DNA from: Sporopachydermia quercuum
Lineage: Eukaryota; Ascomycota; Sporopachydermiomycetes; Sporopachydermiales; Sporopachydermiaceae
DNA length: 64,000 bases
Assembly: GCA_001599295.1 (NCBI GenBank)
Contig: BCGN01000003.1
Span: forward strand, 225,148-289,147
Direction of reading: 5' to 3'
Positions 1 through 12,372 of this stretch are shown piece after piece. The position numbers and the translations under genes are program-made. The notes beneath the pieces are model-generated. The model ran no database searches and was not told where the DNA came from. It saw only the letters and a program-made list of their open reading frames with translations. Each line of letters starts with the position of its first letter. The first letter of the stretch is position 1.

Positions 1-78
1 GCAGTTTCCAAGAACCTCGCATATCACTTCCAAGCTCCGTATTGGGTATCCTGGATATCTTGGATGAAACACTGTCAT
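1..78 (-). CDS. possible partial gene running off the left edge
   Basis: A reading frame opens with ATG at 78 on the minus strand and stays open for 26 codons to the window edge (begins MTVFHPRYPGYPIRSLEV). The plus strand is also open here (a frame ending at about 114), so the coding strand cannot be decided. I recognise no family. From 79 to 337 I see nothing else apart from the 3' flank of the next gene. Confidence 0.2.
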   Translation of the reverse strand, partial: MTVFHPRYPGYPIRSLEVICEVLGNC

Positions 79-337
79 TGGATCATTATTTCAATACCTA
101 TTGACGTTCAACATTGAAAGTATCATTACAATATATAAGCTAGAGTCAATTAACTACTGGAAATTCCCTTTCCTATATCAATAGATATAACATGTGATTG
201 TCTATAAATCATCAATCCAGCTGATGAGAAGGCCAATACTGCTAGTCAATGAACTGGAAAACATAATCCTTTAAGAATGGAACTGTAAGATTAACCAGAG
301 GAGCGTGAAAAACATCCACAAACAATAATACTCAAGT

Positions 338-1120
338 CTATACATATAGTAATCCACCGTTAGCATTGATTGTTGAACCACTGCACCAGCGGCATTCTTC
401 AGTACATAAAAATGCAACCAAGGGAACAATATCTTCCACCTTACCAAGTCTCGCATCAGCTGCAGGACCAGGATTGGAGACGTACATATCCAATACGTCC
501 GGTTCTTCGGGAGCTGTTTCCGTCCACATATCAGTATCAATAGGCCCAGGGTTTACACAATTCACAACGGTTCCTGCACATGATTCTTTTCTTCCCAGTT
601 CTCTTGCCCATACCTTAGCAACACCTTCTAATGCAGCCTTTGATGCTGCATAGACAGTAGAATATGGATACCCACCTCTAGCGGAGATTGATGATAAGAG
701 CACTATTCTAGATTTCTTGTCAAGATAAGGTAAAACCGCTTGTTGAAGGAAAATAATTGATTTAAGATTAATACCCATTTGAAGATCATAGAATTCTTCA
801 GTTATGGCATCTAACGCTGCATCCGGGCCATAACCAGCATTATGGACAACAATGTTAATTTTACCATCGGAACTTATCTTTAAAGCGGCATCTACAATCT
901 TTGGAATTTCTGAAACCCTTGATAGATCTGCTCTAACAATGATAGCTTTGCTACCGAGTTTTTCGATTTCTTCTTTAACTGCAGCAGCCTTGACTGCTGA
1001 TGACTCTGACGTATAATTAATGACAACATTGGCACCTTTTTTTGCTAGGCCAACTGCAATTCCAGCCCCAATACCTCTGGAAGATCCAGTGACAATTGCT
1101 GTTTTCCCCTCTAGACTCAT
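338..1120 (-). CDS. short-chain dehydrogenase/reductase (SDR), NAD(P)-dependent
   Basis: This is a 260-residue classical SDR, the usual length for the family. The sequence shows the cofactor-binding TGSSRGIGAG motif (residues 11-20), the structural NAG (94-96), a catalytic Ser near 143-146 and the YxxxK pair Tyr157/Lys161. The protein resembles fungal 3-oxoacyl-reductase or hydroxynaphthalene-reductase-like SDRs. Substrate cannot be inferred from sequence. There is no targeting peptide and no C-terminal SKL-type signal, so a cytosolic location is likely. No intron is needed. The promoter carries a strong TATA-rich stretch about 190 bases upstream, which fits a regulated rather than constitutive gene. 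Family assignment is firm; substrate is unknown. Confidence 0.9.
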   Translation of the reverse strand: MSLEGKTAIVTGSSRGIGAGIAVGLAKKGANVVINYTSESSAVKAAAVKEEIEKLGSKAIIVRADLSRVSEIPKIVDAALKISSDGKINIVVHNAGYGPDAALDAITEEFYDLQMGINLKSIIFLQQAVLPYLDKKSRIVLLSSISARGGYPYSTVYAASKAALEGVAKVWARELGRKESCAGTVVNCVNPGPIDTDMWTETAPEEPDVLDMYVSNPGPAADARLGKVEDIVPLVAFLCTEECRWCSGSTINANGGLLYV

Positions 1121-2002
1121 GCTTGTTCTTGTAAAGATCTAGTACTAATGCTAACTCTGTCACGGATAATATCTCACTAACAACAACAAAATATCAATTC
1201 AAACCGAAACCTATATCAACATATCTTCAACTAAACAGAAAAGAAAAAAAGAGAGAAACAGTATTCCCTGTCGGTAATTTTATATTACATACGGTCTCTT
1301 TTATATATTTATATATCATAGAACTATCGTTTATCCCATCCTCAATTGAAAAGATAAGCAAAGTTGGAACGTGATAGCAGATGTTCCTTTTTCACTATAA
1401 AATTCCTTATCGGTAAATATCTTTCAACTTTTCATGCACGCTTATGCAGGATTAGGTTCCAACTTGCCAAATTCAAACTTAACGAGGAACTTGCCGTTTT
1501 AAGTAAGTAAATAGGCGTCTGCTCGGCGGTAATTTCAGTAGGAGAATCCAGGTTTTTACTGCTATGTTAGGGCATATTAGGCTATGGATATCACTATATT
1601 CTTATGACAATATGAGATTTTCAGTGTTTTGTACTCTATCAGCAATATCAGTAGGTATTAGTACAAAAAATGTGTATTGTTAATGTATTCTAAGGATTAC
1701 TTGCATGATCAGTAAAATATGATATAATATTACTCTTGTAGTGGGTGATTATATGCCCATTCACTATCTTAGGTCAGCGATGGAATTTGTTCCAAAATGT
1801 GATTGATATTATCATGCATTTATAGTATGCTTTTCTTCAAATTTGATAGTCTGTTTAACCTAACAAAGAAATTATCAGCAAAGCTGCGCAAATGAGGCGC
1901 ACTACATTCATCTTTGTTCTTTCATTACTTTAAAAAGTGTTTGGAAACTTGGAAGAGATAAAACAGTTGNCAACTAAGACTTTAGCATAGATCGTGACTG
2001 TA
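1121..2002. other. intergenic, SDR promoter and 3' flank of dynactin p50
   Basis: AT-rich spacer. Apart from the TATA cluster at 1301-1317 I see no gene, tRNA box or repeat. Confidence 0.6.
1301..1317 (-). promoter_or_regulatory. TATA-box cluster of the SDR gene
   Basis: On the minus strand this reads as overlapping TATATAA/TATAAATA boxes about 190 bases before the SDR start codon. It is the only strong TATA in the 1121-2002 interval, which otherwise holds no gene that I can see. Confidence 0.5.
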
Positions 2003-3573
2003 TTACGTTGCTTCAAGTTTTGTTACTCTTTCTGTAAGATCTTGAACCCAGGTCTGAATTGTTTCTCGATTTTCTTGTCGTTTAGCAAATACTTCGACGA
2101 GCTTTTCCTGTACTACTCCAAGGCTTTTTGTCCAATCTTGAATACCCTTTTCCATTGCTTCCATTCTATTCTCAACGGTCTTTGCCTCTGACAATACACC
2201 AACAGCATCAGAATGAATAATCTCCAAAGATTTCAGCCTCTCTGCAATCATGGGAATGCTTTTAGCTAAACTTTCAATCTGACCTTTCTTACTGGAAAGC
2301 TCCTCTATTTTAGTTGCCAGTGATTTGTTTATTCCAACAGTTTCTTCTGGCGTCTTCTCTACATTCTCCCCATTTGGAGCTGTTGAAACACCTTCGGTAA
2401 GAATATGGGAATTTATACTGCTAACTCTTGTTTTTGCTTGAGCTTGGGCTAAGGCACCCGATACAACTCTACGATTACTTCTTATATTCTTCATAGTATC
2501 AGCAAGATTTCTTGCACTCAACACCTTTTCAGCCTGTAGATTCAACTCCTGTAACCTATCTGACACCTTTGATAAAGCTTCTGAGGATGTATCAATCATT
2601 TCTAATCTTCTTGAGATATCGTCGAGTTTCATTTGAATAGGGATTGCCTCAAAATTCTCACCATTGCCTATATCTGAGAACTCTTCTGATGTACCAATCA
2701 ATGATTCCAATCTGGTCAATTTCTTTTCAAGATCCAAGAATTTAGTTGCTGATTCTGAGATGGATTTACTTTCTTTGGCCTTATCTATAGCTTGTTGGTT
2801 CTTGCTTGACCATGGGAGTTTGCTTGTATCAGGCAAAGGTCCTAGCTGTTCAAAGAATTTAATCGTCAGCTTTTCGCTCGATTTGTCTGATTGCTTTTTA
2901 TCTAAATCTTCTAAATCTCGAGCAAGAGCCGATATGCTCTTCTTACTTTCAGAACTGAGTATGCTTGAGTTCTCATAACTTTCCAACGCTTGAAGTTCTT
3001 TCAATTCTCGCTGCAACCGACATATACGAGCTTCAGCAGTTTCTTGTTCTGAAATTTTGTGAACATGGAAACTTTGAGTTACGGGATCATAAGAATCTAG
3101 CAGGCTTTCTGAATAATTAGTGTCTTTTGATCTGACGATTGCGAACTCGATTTCTTTTCGAGATTGACTCTCGGTTATAATATCTGGATTTGAAGATTCT
3201 TCATTTGATTGTTCTTGTTCAGACTCCTTCAGAAGAATTACATGTCAGTAGAGGAAACATAAATAGTTATAGCTAATCGGTTATAACCCGTATAAATACC
3301 ATGAGTTTATCGAGTTCACCGCACTTTAATTCATGCTTATACTCATAGCTAATTATTGCTAAATACATACCTCAATGTCTTCTGTCTCGTAGACCTCTTT
3401 CGATTCCCAATCCTTATAAGTATTTGTTAGCTGTCTTTCTTCGACATACTCAATTGAAAATAAGAAAATTCCCTATCAATCCTTTCCTATTCAACTTCCT
3501 GGATTCCATGTAATCTTTTTTTTCTACTTACAATCCCAGGTAGATCCTTGAACTTTTCTACATTTGCTGTCAT
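2003..3573 (-). CDS. dynactin subunit p50 (dynamitin)
   Basis: Dynamitin bridges the dynactin shoulder and the Arp1 filament and supports dynein-driven nuclear and vesicle movement. Three exons on the minus strand give 435 residues: 3532-3573, 3371-3412 and 2003-3226. Donors are GTAAGT and GTATGT; acceptors follow CTAAC/CTGAC branch-like sites. The joined N-terminus reads KFKDLPGI then DWESKEVYETEDIE, which matches the conserved dynamitin start (LPGIxxxxxxVYET). The rest is long, charged and predicted coiled coil, typical of PF04912. The first Met of the long third-exon frame is not the true start, because the frame stays open upstream into exon 3 and only the spliced form gives the family motif. 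The S. cerevisiae counterpart Jnm1 is very diverged, whereas this one is recognisable. Confidence 0.85.
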
Positions 3574-4230
3574 CTTAGTATAGAGGAGTACGCGTCTGAC
3601 CATTGACCATTGACCATTGAAGCTTACTTCAAGTTACGACCAACCTGCTATCAGACGCACTGCCTTCAACCCTTTCAAGTGCTATTCACTCTCCAGTTTC
3701 ACAGTTGGACATTAACCGAGTACAGTGATGTATGCAACAAACAGACAAACCTGTTGTCGATACAAAGAATATGCTTGCGGGTTCCTATCGAATTGTCTCA
3801 AAACAGATAATTCATGGTACTGTATTATGGTTCTAGTCTTGTCTAAGCGTTATGCAGATATATGCTCCATCTGCACTAAAAATCTTAGTGCTTGATTCTT
3901 GCATAGTCATGCAGTTTCGTCAAGTNNATAATAGGGACACTTTCGAAAGAAACTGTCCGATTGCATACTCCTAGCATCTTTTATTGATGACGTAATAAAT
4001 CACCTATAACTAAAGACGAGACGGGAAGTGTTCTCACCTTATTTGGCTCTATCATCAGCTCGCCGGAAGTCATCATTCTCACTTTCATTCGGATGTTCCG
4101 ATGGCTTTCTCGATGTCTTCTTCCTTCTTGATATAAGCGGGAAGGCTCTGAAGACATTCACTAAAATCTCTCGATTGTAGCATTCTTTGCTTAAGTGTAC
4201 TAGCTTTTGAACTGGAGTTCTCCCTCTACT
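3574..4230. other. divergent intergenic region, dynactin p50 / HER2
   Basis: Shared 5' region of two divergent genes. It contains a short direct repeat (tgaccattgaccattgac, about 3598-3616) and two adjacent N bases near 3926. A minus-strand open frame at 4039-4236 overlaps the HER2 start and lacks family support. Nothing else is seen. Confidence 0.5.
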
Positions 4231-6393
4231 ATGCATTTATCAAAAGCAATCTCCAAGCTGGGTTCTATCGAATCTATAAACAGCAAGTACAGAATATTTA
4301 CTTACATTAGACCAACTGAAGCAACTAAAAAAGAATTCTTTAAGCAGAAAAATGGAAAGGGTATGTTATTCTCGATGGATTTTGCGTTCGTTTGCTTTAT
4401 TAGAACTGATCTATGATGGGTTCAAGCGTAACTATTGTACTTTAGTACTAACATACGTTCGGTTCCTAGGTCCTTTGAAAGGTACAATAGTAGCTATAAA
4501 AGATAATATCTGTACCAAAGATGAACTTACGACTTGTTCATCAAAGATTTTGGAAGGTTTGTTTAGGATCTTTTTAAGTCAAGTTACCAAAAGACTGGAC
4601 AATTAGATAATTATTGTGAATGAGGTATTGAGTTAATGAGTTAGTTACTCATATTTTGCTCATATGACTTAACCTTGTCATTCACTGTATTATTCATCTT
4701 CTAACAAGGAAATACCAGATTATAAACCACCTTTCAATGCTACTGCCGTCGCACTCTTAGAAGAAGCAAGTGCAACCGCTGTTGGTAAAACTAACATGGA
4801 TGAGTTTGGAATGGGATCAGCAGGTCTCAATTCTGTCTACAAGCCAACTATCAATCCTATTAGTGAAGAAGGAACGGAATTATCTGCTGGTGGATCAAGC
4901 AGTGGAAGTGCAGCTGCTGTCGCTGCTGATCTATGCGATTTGTATGTATCCTTCACTAGAAAGCACCAATAATGTCTTGTAACTTCTCTTCCAGTACTCT
5001 CTTAGTGCAGCTTCAGCATAGAACATTACCCACTCTCAAGTATCATTGTATCGTATCAACTAACAATTAACTTATAGTGCTTTAGGAACTGACACAGGAG
5101 GCTCAGTGAGACTTCCTGCTGCTTACTGCGGAGTACTAGGATTCAAACCTTCGTATGGAAGAATTTCTCGATGGGGTGTAATTCCCTATGCCGAAAGCTT
5201 AGACACCGTTGGAATATTATCCAAGAATCTCGATCTGGTAAAAAGCGTCTATGGTAAGTCGAATTTGAGCTTGTTAACAGATATCAATAATTGTCGTATT
5301 TCTCTTTCATTTTCTCCTTCCTTCCTTCCCTTTCCCTCGTTCTAACATTTACTCCTCCTCTATCTACAGATGTACTAGATAACCATGATGCTAAAGATCC
5401 AACATCTATCACTACCAAACTGCGAGAGGAAATAGAAGAAAAAGTCTCAAATTATAAACCAAATAAATTACGAATTGGAGTCCCTTTGGAATTGAACTCT
5501 TTTAAACAAAACCCTGAAATCAAACAAGCATTCTCATATCTCCTCAAGAGGATACTCAAGAACAACCTGGCTGAAATCGTCCCTATATCATTATATTCTA
5601 CAACATATGCCTTATCTGCTTATTATGTAATTGCTCCTTCAGAAGCTTCCTCTAGTCTTGCTAGATATGATGGTATAAGATATGGATATAGAGCTGAGGA
5701 TGACCTTCAAGATGATGTATTATATGCACCTACTCGTACGGCATTTGGTTCTGAAGTAAAAAGGCGTATTTTATTGGGTACTTATAATTTAAGTGCAGAG
5801 TAAGTATTTAGTTATTATCATGGACATAATGCTTTTCATCATAAGTATTATGTCTATTACTACTACTATTTTTTTATTTTTTATTTTTTATTTTCGTTGT
5901 GATATTTTTATCAATATTAATATCATTCTAAATTAAGATACTAACGGACGAATTCAGAGGATATGACAATCATTATTTGAAAGCGCAAGAGGTAAGAAGT
6001 GTATTAAGGACAGAATTGAACCACTATTTTGCTCTGCCAAATCCTTTCAGAACTTATAACCATGAAGGAAAATCAACCGAATATACTGATTCCAGTGGTG
6101 AGTTCATATCATACTTCAAATCGGAGACAAAAGATAACGGTATTGATTTTATATTACTACCTACTGCAGCAGATTTTGCTCCTACATTAGAAGATGCTGA
6201 AAACCAATCGCCGGAAGTTCAATTTTCAACTGATTTGTTAACAGTTATTTCATCGTTGGCTGGATTGCCAACAATTAGTATACCATTAGCTATTGCTAAT
6301 AGATCACCAAGTGGACAAACAGCAGGTGTCCAATTGATTGGCCAAGTTGGTGATGATAGAAGAGTATTAGAATATGCAGAATGTTTGTTATAG
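4231..6393 (+). CDS. HER2: mitochondrial glutamyl-tRNA(Gln) amidotransferase subunit A
   Basis: Catalytic GatA subunit of the GatFAB transamidosome, which converts Glu-tRNA(Gln) to Gln-tRNA(Gln) in mitochondria. Six exons (4231-4360, 4470-4556, 4719-4941, 5078-5253, 5370-5799, 5958-6393) sum to 1482 bases, 493 residues. Introns 1 and 5 carry perfect TACTAAC branch sites, and intron 2 uses the rarer donor GTTTGT. The amidase signature is complete: Lys54 in VAIKDN, the glycine/serine loop GGSSSGS at 130-136 (cis-Ser) and the nucleophile Ser156 in DTGGSVR. The N-terminus is short, basic and low in acid, as expected for a matrix import signal. Intron 5 has a run of T(6)A-type repeats. The assignment is very secure; only the first exon's boundaries rest on splice signals alone. 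Confidence 0.95.
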
Positions 6394-7094
6394 AACGCTG
6401 GGAGACAAATATTCGTCCTTGTAAATAGAAATTGTGTATGATTATACGAGAATTATATGGGAATCATATTAATTGCAATAGTAATNGAATTCGTAATGAC
6501 TATATATAAAAGAAGACGTTACCACGGTATCATACGAGATACTTTTGTCAAACATGTTCTTATTTGATTTCCTTTGTTTTGTTGATATTTGATGATGGTG
6601 GTGTTGATAGTACTATAGTCGTTGCTTTTACTATTGATATATAGCAAAATATACTCACTTCATGCAATATTCCTTTCCATTCCTTATGATTATAAGTAGA
6701 ATCCTTTGAAACGAACCACGAATAATTGATCTCTATAATCACGCCTTATGTTATTCATTATTGAATTATTGTTATTCAATATTGGTCTTGAATCAAACAA
6801 CAATGTCAGCAGCTACAAAGCTCCTAATAGCTTCATACAGTTGAATGCTAATGCAGCTTTGTCAAACACTTCATCATTCGCAATTAAATGATAAATCATA
6901 CAAACCAGTGTCTTAGTTAGAGACTAAGATATATTATATTAGCTCACATACACTACAACAAACCTATCAATACATAATACCATACTATATAATATGGTGT
7001 ATAATATAGTACCATTGTAGAATATTATACCATATAGCATAGGTGTAAACCCATCAATCATATTTATCACATCCCATATTATTTCATAAAAAAA
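6394..7094. other. convergent intergenic region, HER2 / YTA7
   Basis: A very AT-rich 3'-3' spacer. Around 6980-7045 the motif TATAATATGGT/ACCATATAG recurs in both orientations and could form a 3'-end hairpin. No gene is visible; the minus-strand frame at 6560-6742 has no family signal. Confidence 0.5.
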
Positions 7095-10000
7095 TTATAT
7101 AGTTGGGTCAATTTTTTCCAAAACTTGATGCAATTCTTTAATTAAAACATCAACTAGTTCATTTCTATTCCATAAATCTTTCCCCTTAGTAAAAACAACA
7201 TCAATCAGCTTNGAATTGATTATTTGTATTCTTTCAATAGAGCTATTGGTAGTCATACTCACCAATTCATCAAGCAAATAATGAAGTTTCTGTCCTGATA
7301 GTTGGAATTCTTCTTCCTCTTCCTCTTTTTCGTTTTCAGCATCATCATTCGCTGTTACAGTTGTATTCTTGGGAATATCAATATTTCCGTTACTCGCAGT
7401 GACTTCAACTATGTCTGATGATGTTACTTCTGCTTTGTTACTAATTGAATCCTCTGTTGCTTCTTCCATTTCAATATTATTTTCTTCTAGGGCTCCGTCT
7501 TTCAATAGATTTATGTCATTGTCATCTTGCTGTAAATCACCATTGATTGCAGTTGTAGTTGTGATGGTCTCACCTTCACCATTGGCCAATAATAATGCCG
7601 TCGTTTCTGTTTGAGCANCAATCAACCTACCATTATTTCCGACATCTTCATTATCCGCGTCCGCTATCTCTTCCGCTTTTGCCGCCTCTTCGGCCTCGTC
7701 TTCCGTTTTTCCTCTTTCGGCATTCTTCCGATCTTCAATTTTCTCTCTCTGCCTCATCTTTTTACATTCAGCTATAAAATTAGGATCAATTGTCGAAACC
7801 TCATCAACAAGCACTTGAGCATTCGTATACATTTCAGACGCTTTCAAAATCCTCTCTCGATCTCCACTTTCTTTACTATCAGCATAAATTAACTCAATAT
7901 CCTTTAAAAACTGCTTGGGCTCACTATAGAACCCATTCCAAAGCCTTTCCTCAACTACATCTAAATCCATATTATAGAACTTCTTCCCCGTGCTGACTTC
8001 AAGTATCATTGTCCCGGTTTCATCTTTAACATATGGTTGCGGTGGTCGTAGAGGATCTTCCGGTTCGAATAGATGAACTAATAGATAATCATCAATTATT
8101 GGTTTTTTGAACTTGCGGTACCTTTTACTGAATAAATCCATAATGCCAGATAGTTTTACTTTCAAAAGATTTTTCAGCTGCATATCTCGTTTCCTCTGAG
8201 CTCTTAGTTCTTGTTCTGTCATTGGTTTCTCTTGTAAGACAGGCATTGGGACCACTGGAAGCTCAGGAAGAGGTTTATGCCTTTTCTGTTTATTTGACAG
8301 TTCTATTGGCTTCATTCCAACAGCTTTAAGCAATCCCTGCTTGAAAAAAAGGCTTCGTTCGCTCTCATTCGGTTTCCCTAATCGGAAACAATTTTCCGAT
8401 GAATACCCGAACATTCCTACAAGCTGCGGTGGCAAATCTTCTGCTTCACAATGGGCTACAGCTAGTACCAGTATTTCTTCTGAGGGGAGAATTGTTTGTA
8501 GCAGACCAGAAAAAGTGGCTCTTGCTGCTTCAGAAATCGTTCCAAACCACATTTCGACGTTTGGGATGTAAATAATNCTTGGTTTATGCCTTCTTGCTTC
8601 TACCATTAATTGGATAATAGCAGCTTCAGGTGTTCTGGTGACGTCTCCAAATACTGTGGCCATATCTAAAGCTTGGACATGCATGCCTTCAAGTTTATGT
8701 AATAAAGCCGGTCCGATGAACTCCTGGCCTAATCCTGGTTCACCCGTGATCAGCATTCTTGGTCGAAACACACGGGCCGTCTGCATTTCTCGATGAGTTT
8801 CTTGAGATTTCCAGTCATTGTTGAGAGTTCCGTTGCTTCCCGAGATGATTTCCGAAACTCCGGAAAGACCCGCAGGGTTACTAACATTGGATTTCAATGG
8901 CCGAGCAACAATTCTCGATACTTTAATTGCTAGCTGAGTCACATATGACTCTAACAACGGTTCTAGACCTTTCGGAAGTGGCTCAGCTAATGAAGCTATA
9001 TTTCGAGCCGATGAAGGAACTATTTTCTCCACAGCTCGGAAAAAATCCCCCGCTTCAACATTAATCTTCTCTGGTTGAACTAATAGCTTTTGATCCGATC
9101 GGTATATCTGGGGATACGTCCTCTGTATAGAGTTTAATGCTGCTTCCGTGCAAAGCGCTCTCAAATCAGCTCCTCCGTAACCTTTCGTAAGCTCTGCTAA
9201 TCGGTCTAATACCGCTCCGTCTAAGCTCGGCTGCCATTTTCTTGTATGAATGCTAAGAATCTCTCTCCGCGCCGCTAAACCCGGTAATGGGAAGTACATT
9301 TCTCGATCAAACCGGCCAGGCCTTCTTAAAGCCGGGTCAACAGAATCGGGTCTATTAGTTGCACCGATAACAATCACCTGACCTCGGTTATCCATGCCGT
9401 CCATTAAAGCCAATAGGGTCGAAACTATAGAAGCGTGTATTTGTTCCTGCTTGCTCGATCTTACAGGGGCTAAGCCGTCTATTTCGTCGAAAAAGATTAT
9501 ACTGGGCTGTTCCTTTTTAGCTTCTTCAAATAGTAATCTTAATTGTCTTTCGGCTTCACCGACCCATTTAGATAAACAATCGGCACCTTTACGCATAAAA
9601 AACGTGATCTTCCGTCCAGGAGCAGAACAGCTAGCTGCCAAAGCTCGGGCCATTAAGGTTTTACCAGTGCCCGGAGGTCCATGAAACAATACCCCGCGAG
9701 GTGGAGTAATTCCGAACCTTTGGTAAACCTCGGGATATAGTAAAGGTAGGGCAACCATTTCTTTTAACTGATCGATGTAACCGTCCAAGCCCCCAACGCT
9801 TGTAAAATCAATATTCATGTCCACTCCCAATGGGTCTGAATCGGCCAGTGTGGCTTTTTTAGACCCAGTTCCGGTTCCAGTTCCGGTTCCAGTTCCGGTT
9901 CCAGCTGGCACTAGGGACACACCACCAGAAGTACCCGCGGGACCAGCTACAACTGTTCCGACAATAGGATCATCATCGGAATCATCATCGGCTATAGCTC

Positions 10001-11188
10001 CAGGAGCCGAAGGGATGCCCGAGGAGTTAGTTCCCAAGATAGCAGTTACATCCGCTCCTCCGAATGGTCCCACTGTGGGGAACAGCCTTCTTATGCCACC
10101 AGTAGCAGTAAATCCAGCTGCTGCGCCACGGCCTCTTCTCGGCGTGGCTGGCGCTCTCTGTGCCGCAGGCTCTTCTACTATTGGATCGTCCGCAGTTAGT
10201 GGAGGGGGAATCTCGTAATTGATCTCCTTCCGAGCTCTTAAATGTAGTTTCCGAGTTGGCCCTTCTACTTCTTCCGCTTCTTGCTCCGAATCCGAAGCTA
10301 ATGGTGGTGGGGATTCCGAAGATTGCAAATCCTCTAGCTCCTCTTCCAAAGTTAAGGTTCGGTCTTTCTCAGAATCTTCTTCGTCAGTTGACATTACTAT
10401 GTTACCGGAGCGGGTTATTCCGGATTTACTCCTTCTAGCTGTTTTGCGGGATCCAGATTTGCCAAAACCCCTTTTTGTTTTGCCAGAAGAACCGGTCTTC
10501 CCTCGTTTCCTTTTCCGACTTCCGTTCTGACGGACATGGCGAACCCCTTCCGACCAAGAATCTTCGTCATCGTCGATATCATCATCGTCTTTAGCAATAA
10601 ATGAAGCAACTCTTTGCTTTCGGGTTCTTCCCGAAGGGGAATCGGCTAGATCGTCAATTGCATCCGAAAGCTCATCTAGATCCTCAGAATTAAATTCTCC
10701 TTCGTCAACATATTCCTCGTCATCGGAGCCTTTCAATCGAGAATCTCGACCTTTCCGACTTCTCCGCTGTCTTCCGATTCCAGCCATAGTTTCCTTTACG
10801 AGATCTTCCGTAGTTGTTTGCGCTGCGTCTATAGTAAAGAGAATATGTTAGTAGTTTGAACCAGAAAGTAAACGACATGACAATGCTCCCAAATGTATAG
10901 AACAGAACATTCATGATGACTATCAAATCGGTACTTACCGAAATCTTGAGCCTCATCTTTTAATCCCTGTAATTCTTCATTGTATTCTTCAACTGCTGCT
11001 TCGGTAAATTGACTGTCTCCATCTTTACTTGTAATATCTGTTTCGTCACCATCATCAGACTCCACATAACTAGTAGCTTGTCTAGTTCTTTTCTTCGGGA
11101 GCTTGACCAAAGATTCTCCGAAGGAGTCCTCTGACCGGAGTAAACTTGGTGGTTTTAATGCTCGTTGNTGTTTTTTCTTTCCTGCCAT
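7095..11188 (-). CDS. YTA7: chromatin AAA-ATPase with bromodomain, Yta7/ATAD2 family
   Basis: Yta7 binds histone H3 tails, limits nucleosome density and marks chromatin boundaries. Two exons: 10939-11188 and 7095-10828, joined across an intron with GTAAGT and TACTAAC, giving 1327 residues (S. cerevisiae Yta7 is 1379). Order: an acidic, basic and Ser-rich N-terminal third; a first AAA module with Walker A GPPGTGKT near residue 466 and Walker B IIFFDEID near 527; a second, degenerate AAA module (ITGEPGLGQEF in place of a canonical Walker A), as in the family; a bromodomain-like region about 980-1090; and a Glu-rich tail. A run of Gly-Thr dipeptides is encoded by a 12-bp tandem repeat. The ATG inside exon 2 (MAGIGRQRR) is not the start, because exon 1 supplies an acidic N-terminus in phase. 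Confidence 0.93.
9865..9904. repeat. 12-bp minisatellite inside YTA7
   Basis: The unit ccagttccggtt is repeated about 3.3 times without interruption. It encodes the alternating Gly-Thr tract of Yta7 on the minus strand and is likely to vary in copy number between alleles. Confidence 0.85.
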
Positions 11189-11663
11189 GATGCAATGTTA
11201 TTATACTGTAGGTTGATGTCCGATATTATGATACTATTGTGGTGACTGTGATTATGGTGTTGTTGTTTTCAAATGCTAGACTATGAATCTTTGGATTGAT
11301 GACTCAATATTTATATTGTATGCTTTCCATACAAAAACGAAAACAGAAACAAAAAAAAGAAAAAAGAAAAAAAAAAGTACAAAACACCAGTGAGGAACAG
11401 TAGAGACGAAGCCAGTAATTGGTTGCACCGTGTTTCACCTCAGTTCAGACTGTAGCCTTGATTGCAATACTGCAATGAAAATGATACGCGTCCAAAGGTG
11501 ATATAATAAACTGATAAACGTATTTTAACAGATCATTGATTCATTATTCATTGTACTATTGCTATTTTATTATCTATCAATAGAACGACAACACAATGAA
11601 TAATATCATGTATTACAATCAACTCAATTAATAGTTACTCAGAAGCAAGTAAGGAACCACACA
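11189..11663. other. intergenic, YTA7 promoter side
   Basis: Contains an A-rich tract (A runs broken by G, about 11340-11376) upstream of YTA7. No gene or RNA is seen. The stretch 11989-12372 before the tRNA is likewise empty. Confidence 0.5.
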
Positions 11664-11988
11664 ATGGCAAAGATAATTGAAAATAGCAGCCAGAAAATTA
11701 GAAAGCCGTCTTGTGTATCCTCAGAACGGTTGGCAAAGAAATGAAAAAGCAATTGACGAGCGTCTCAAATCTAGATATGCTGTATTCTATCTGACAATTG
11801 ATCTCACTGACNGTGATGAGATTGATGAATTGAAAGGTTCAAATGATCCATTTGTAAGGATTGAATGTGATTATATGTGGCGGAAGAGGGGTGATATAGA
11901 GACTTTTGGCTATAGGTATGGGTGCAGGTACGAGTATGTATTAATAGCAGGAATGTGCAGGCAGGANCAGGGAGAGATGACAGGTTAG
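11664..11988 (+). CDS. uncharacterised small ORF, possibly a spliced or decayed gene
   Basis: An open frame of about 100 codons runs to the stop at 11986-11988 (includes NEKAIDERLKSRYAVFY and DPFVRIECDYMWRK). It has no ATG near its 5' end. The nearest ATG, at 11664, is in another frame and reads MAKIIENSSQKIRKP before stopping. An acceptor-like pyrimidine tract ending in AG at about 11715-11717 would start an exon in the open frame, but I find no convincing upstream exon. It could be the last exon of a small gene, a broken gene or chance. No family is recognised. Confidence 0.25.
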
Positions 11989-12363
11989 AGAGAAGGGGGA
12001 AGGAAGAATGAATACTGCAGATATGGCATTCTGAATATTATTAAAGGAGATACTGAGTAGGAAGCGAATTTGGGTACGTGAAATGGAAAGGAAGTATCGG
12101 TTATTGTAGATGCGAAGTATGCAATGATTATGTGTAGTGAGTGCCCAAAAGAAGTGTAGAGATGAGATATAATTTCTTTCTGGACGAACATCAACCCTGA
12201 ACTTGCACTCTCGCTTCTAAAAATGATGTTTCGATATTTGATTCAGTTTACTAACAAATTATTTCATTTCGAAGTAGACATTTCTCAAATCAGTCTGAAC
12301 TGTTCTCAATCACTCTACACACAGCTCTTCACATGATCTTGATAACCACTAGTGATATTGTTG

Positions 12364-12369
12364 TCACGT
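12364..12369. promoter_or_regulatory. CACGTG E-box just upstream of tRNA-Pro
   Basis: A palindromic CACGTG ends three bases before the mature tRNA-Pro 5' end. In yeasts this is the core site of Cbf1, Pho4 and other bHLH proteins. A role here is only inferred from position. Confidence 0.3.
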
Positions 12370-12372
12370 GCA

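Noticed and set aside
9817-10218. 133-codon plus-strand frame with Pro-Val repeats
   Set aside because: Antisense shadow of the YTA7 Gly-Thr minisatellite region.
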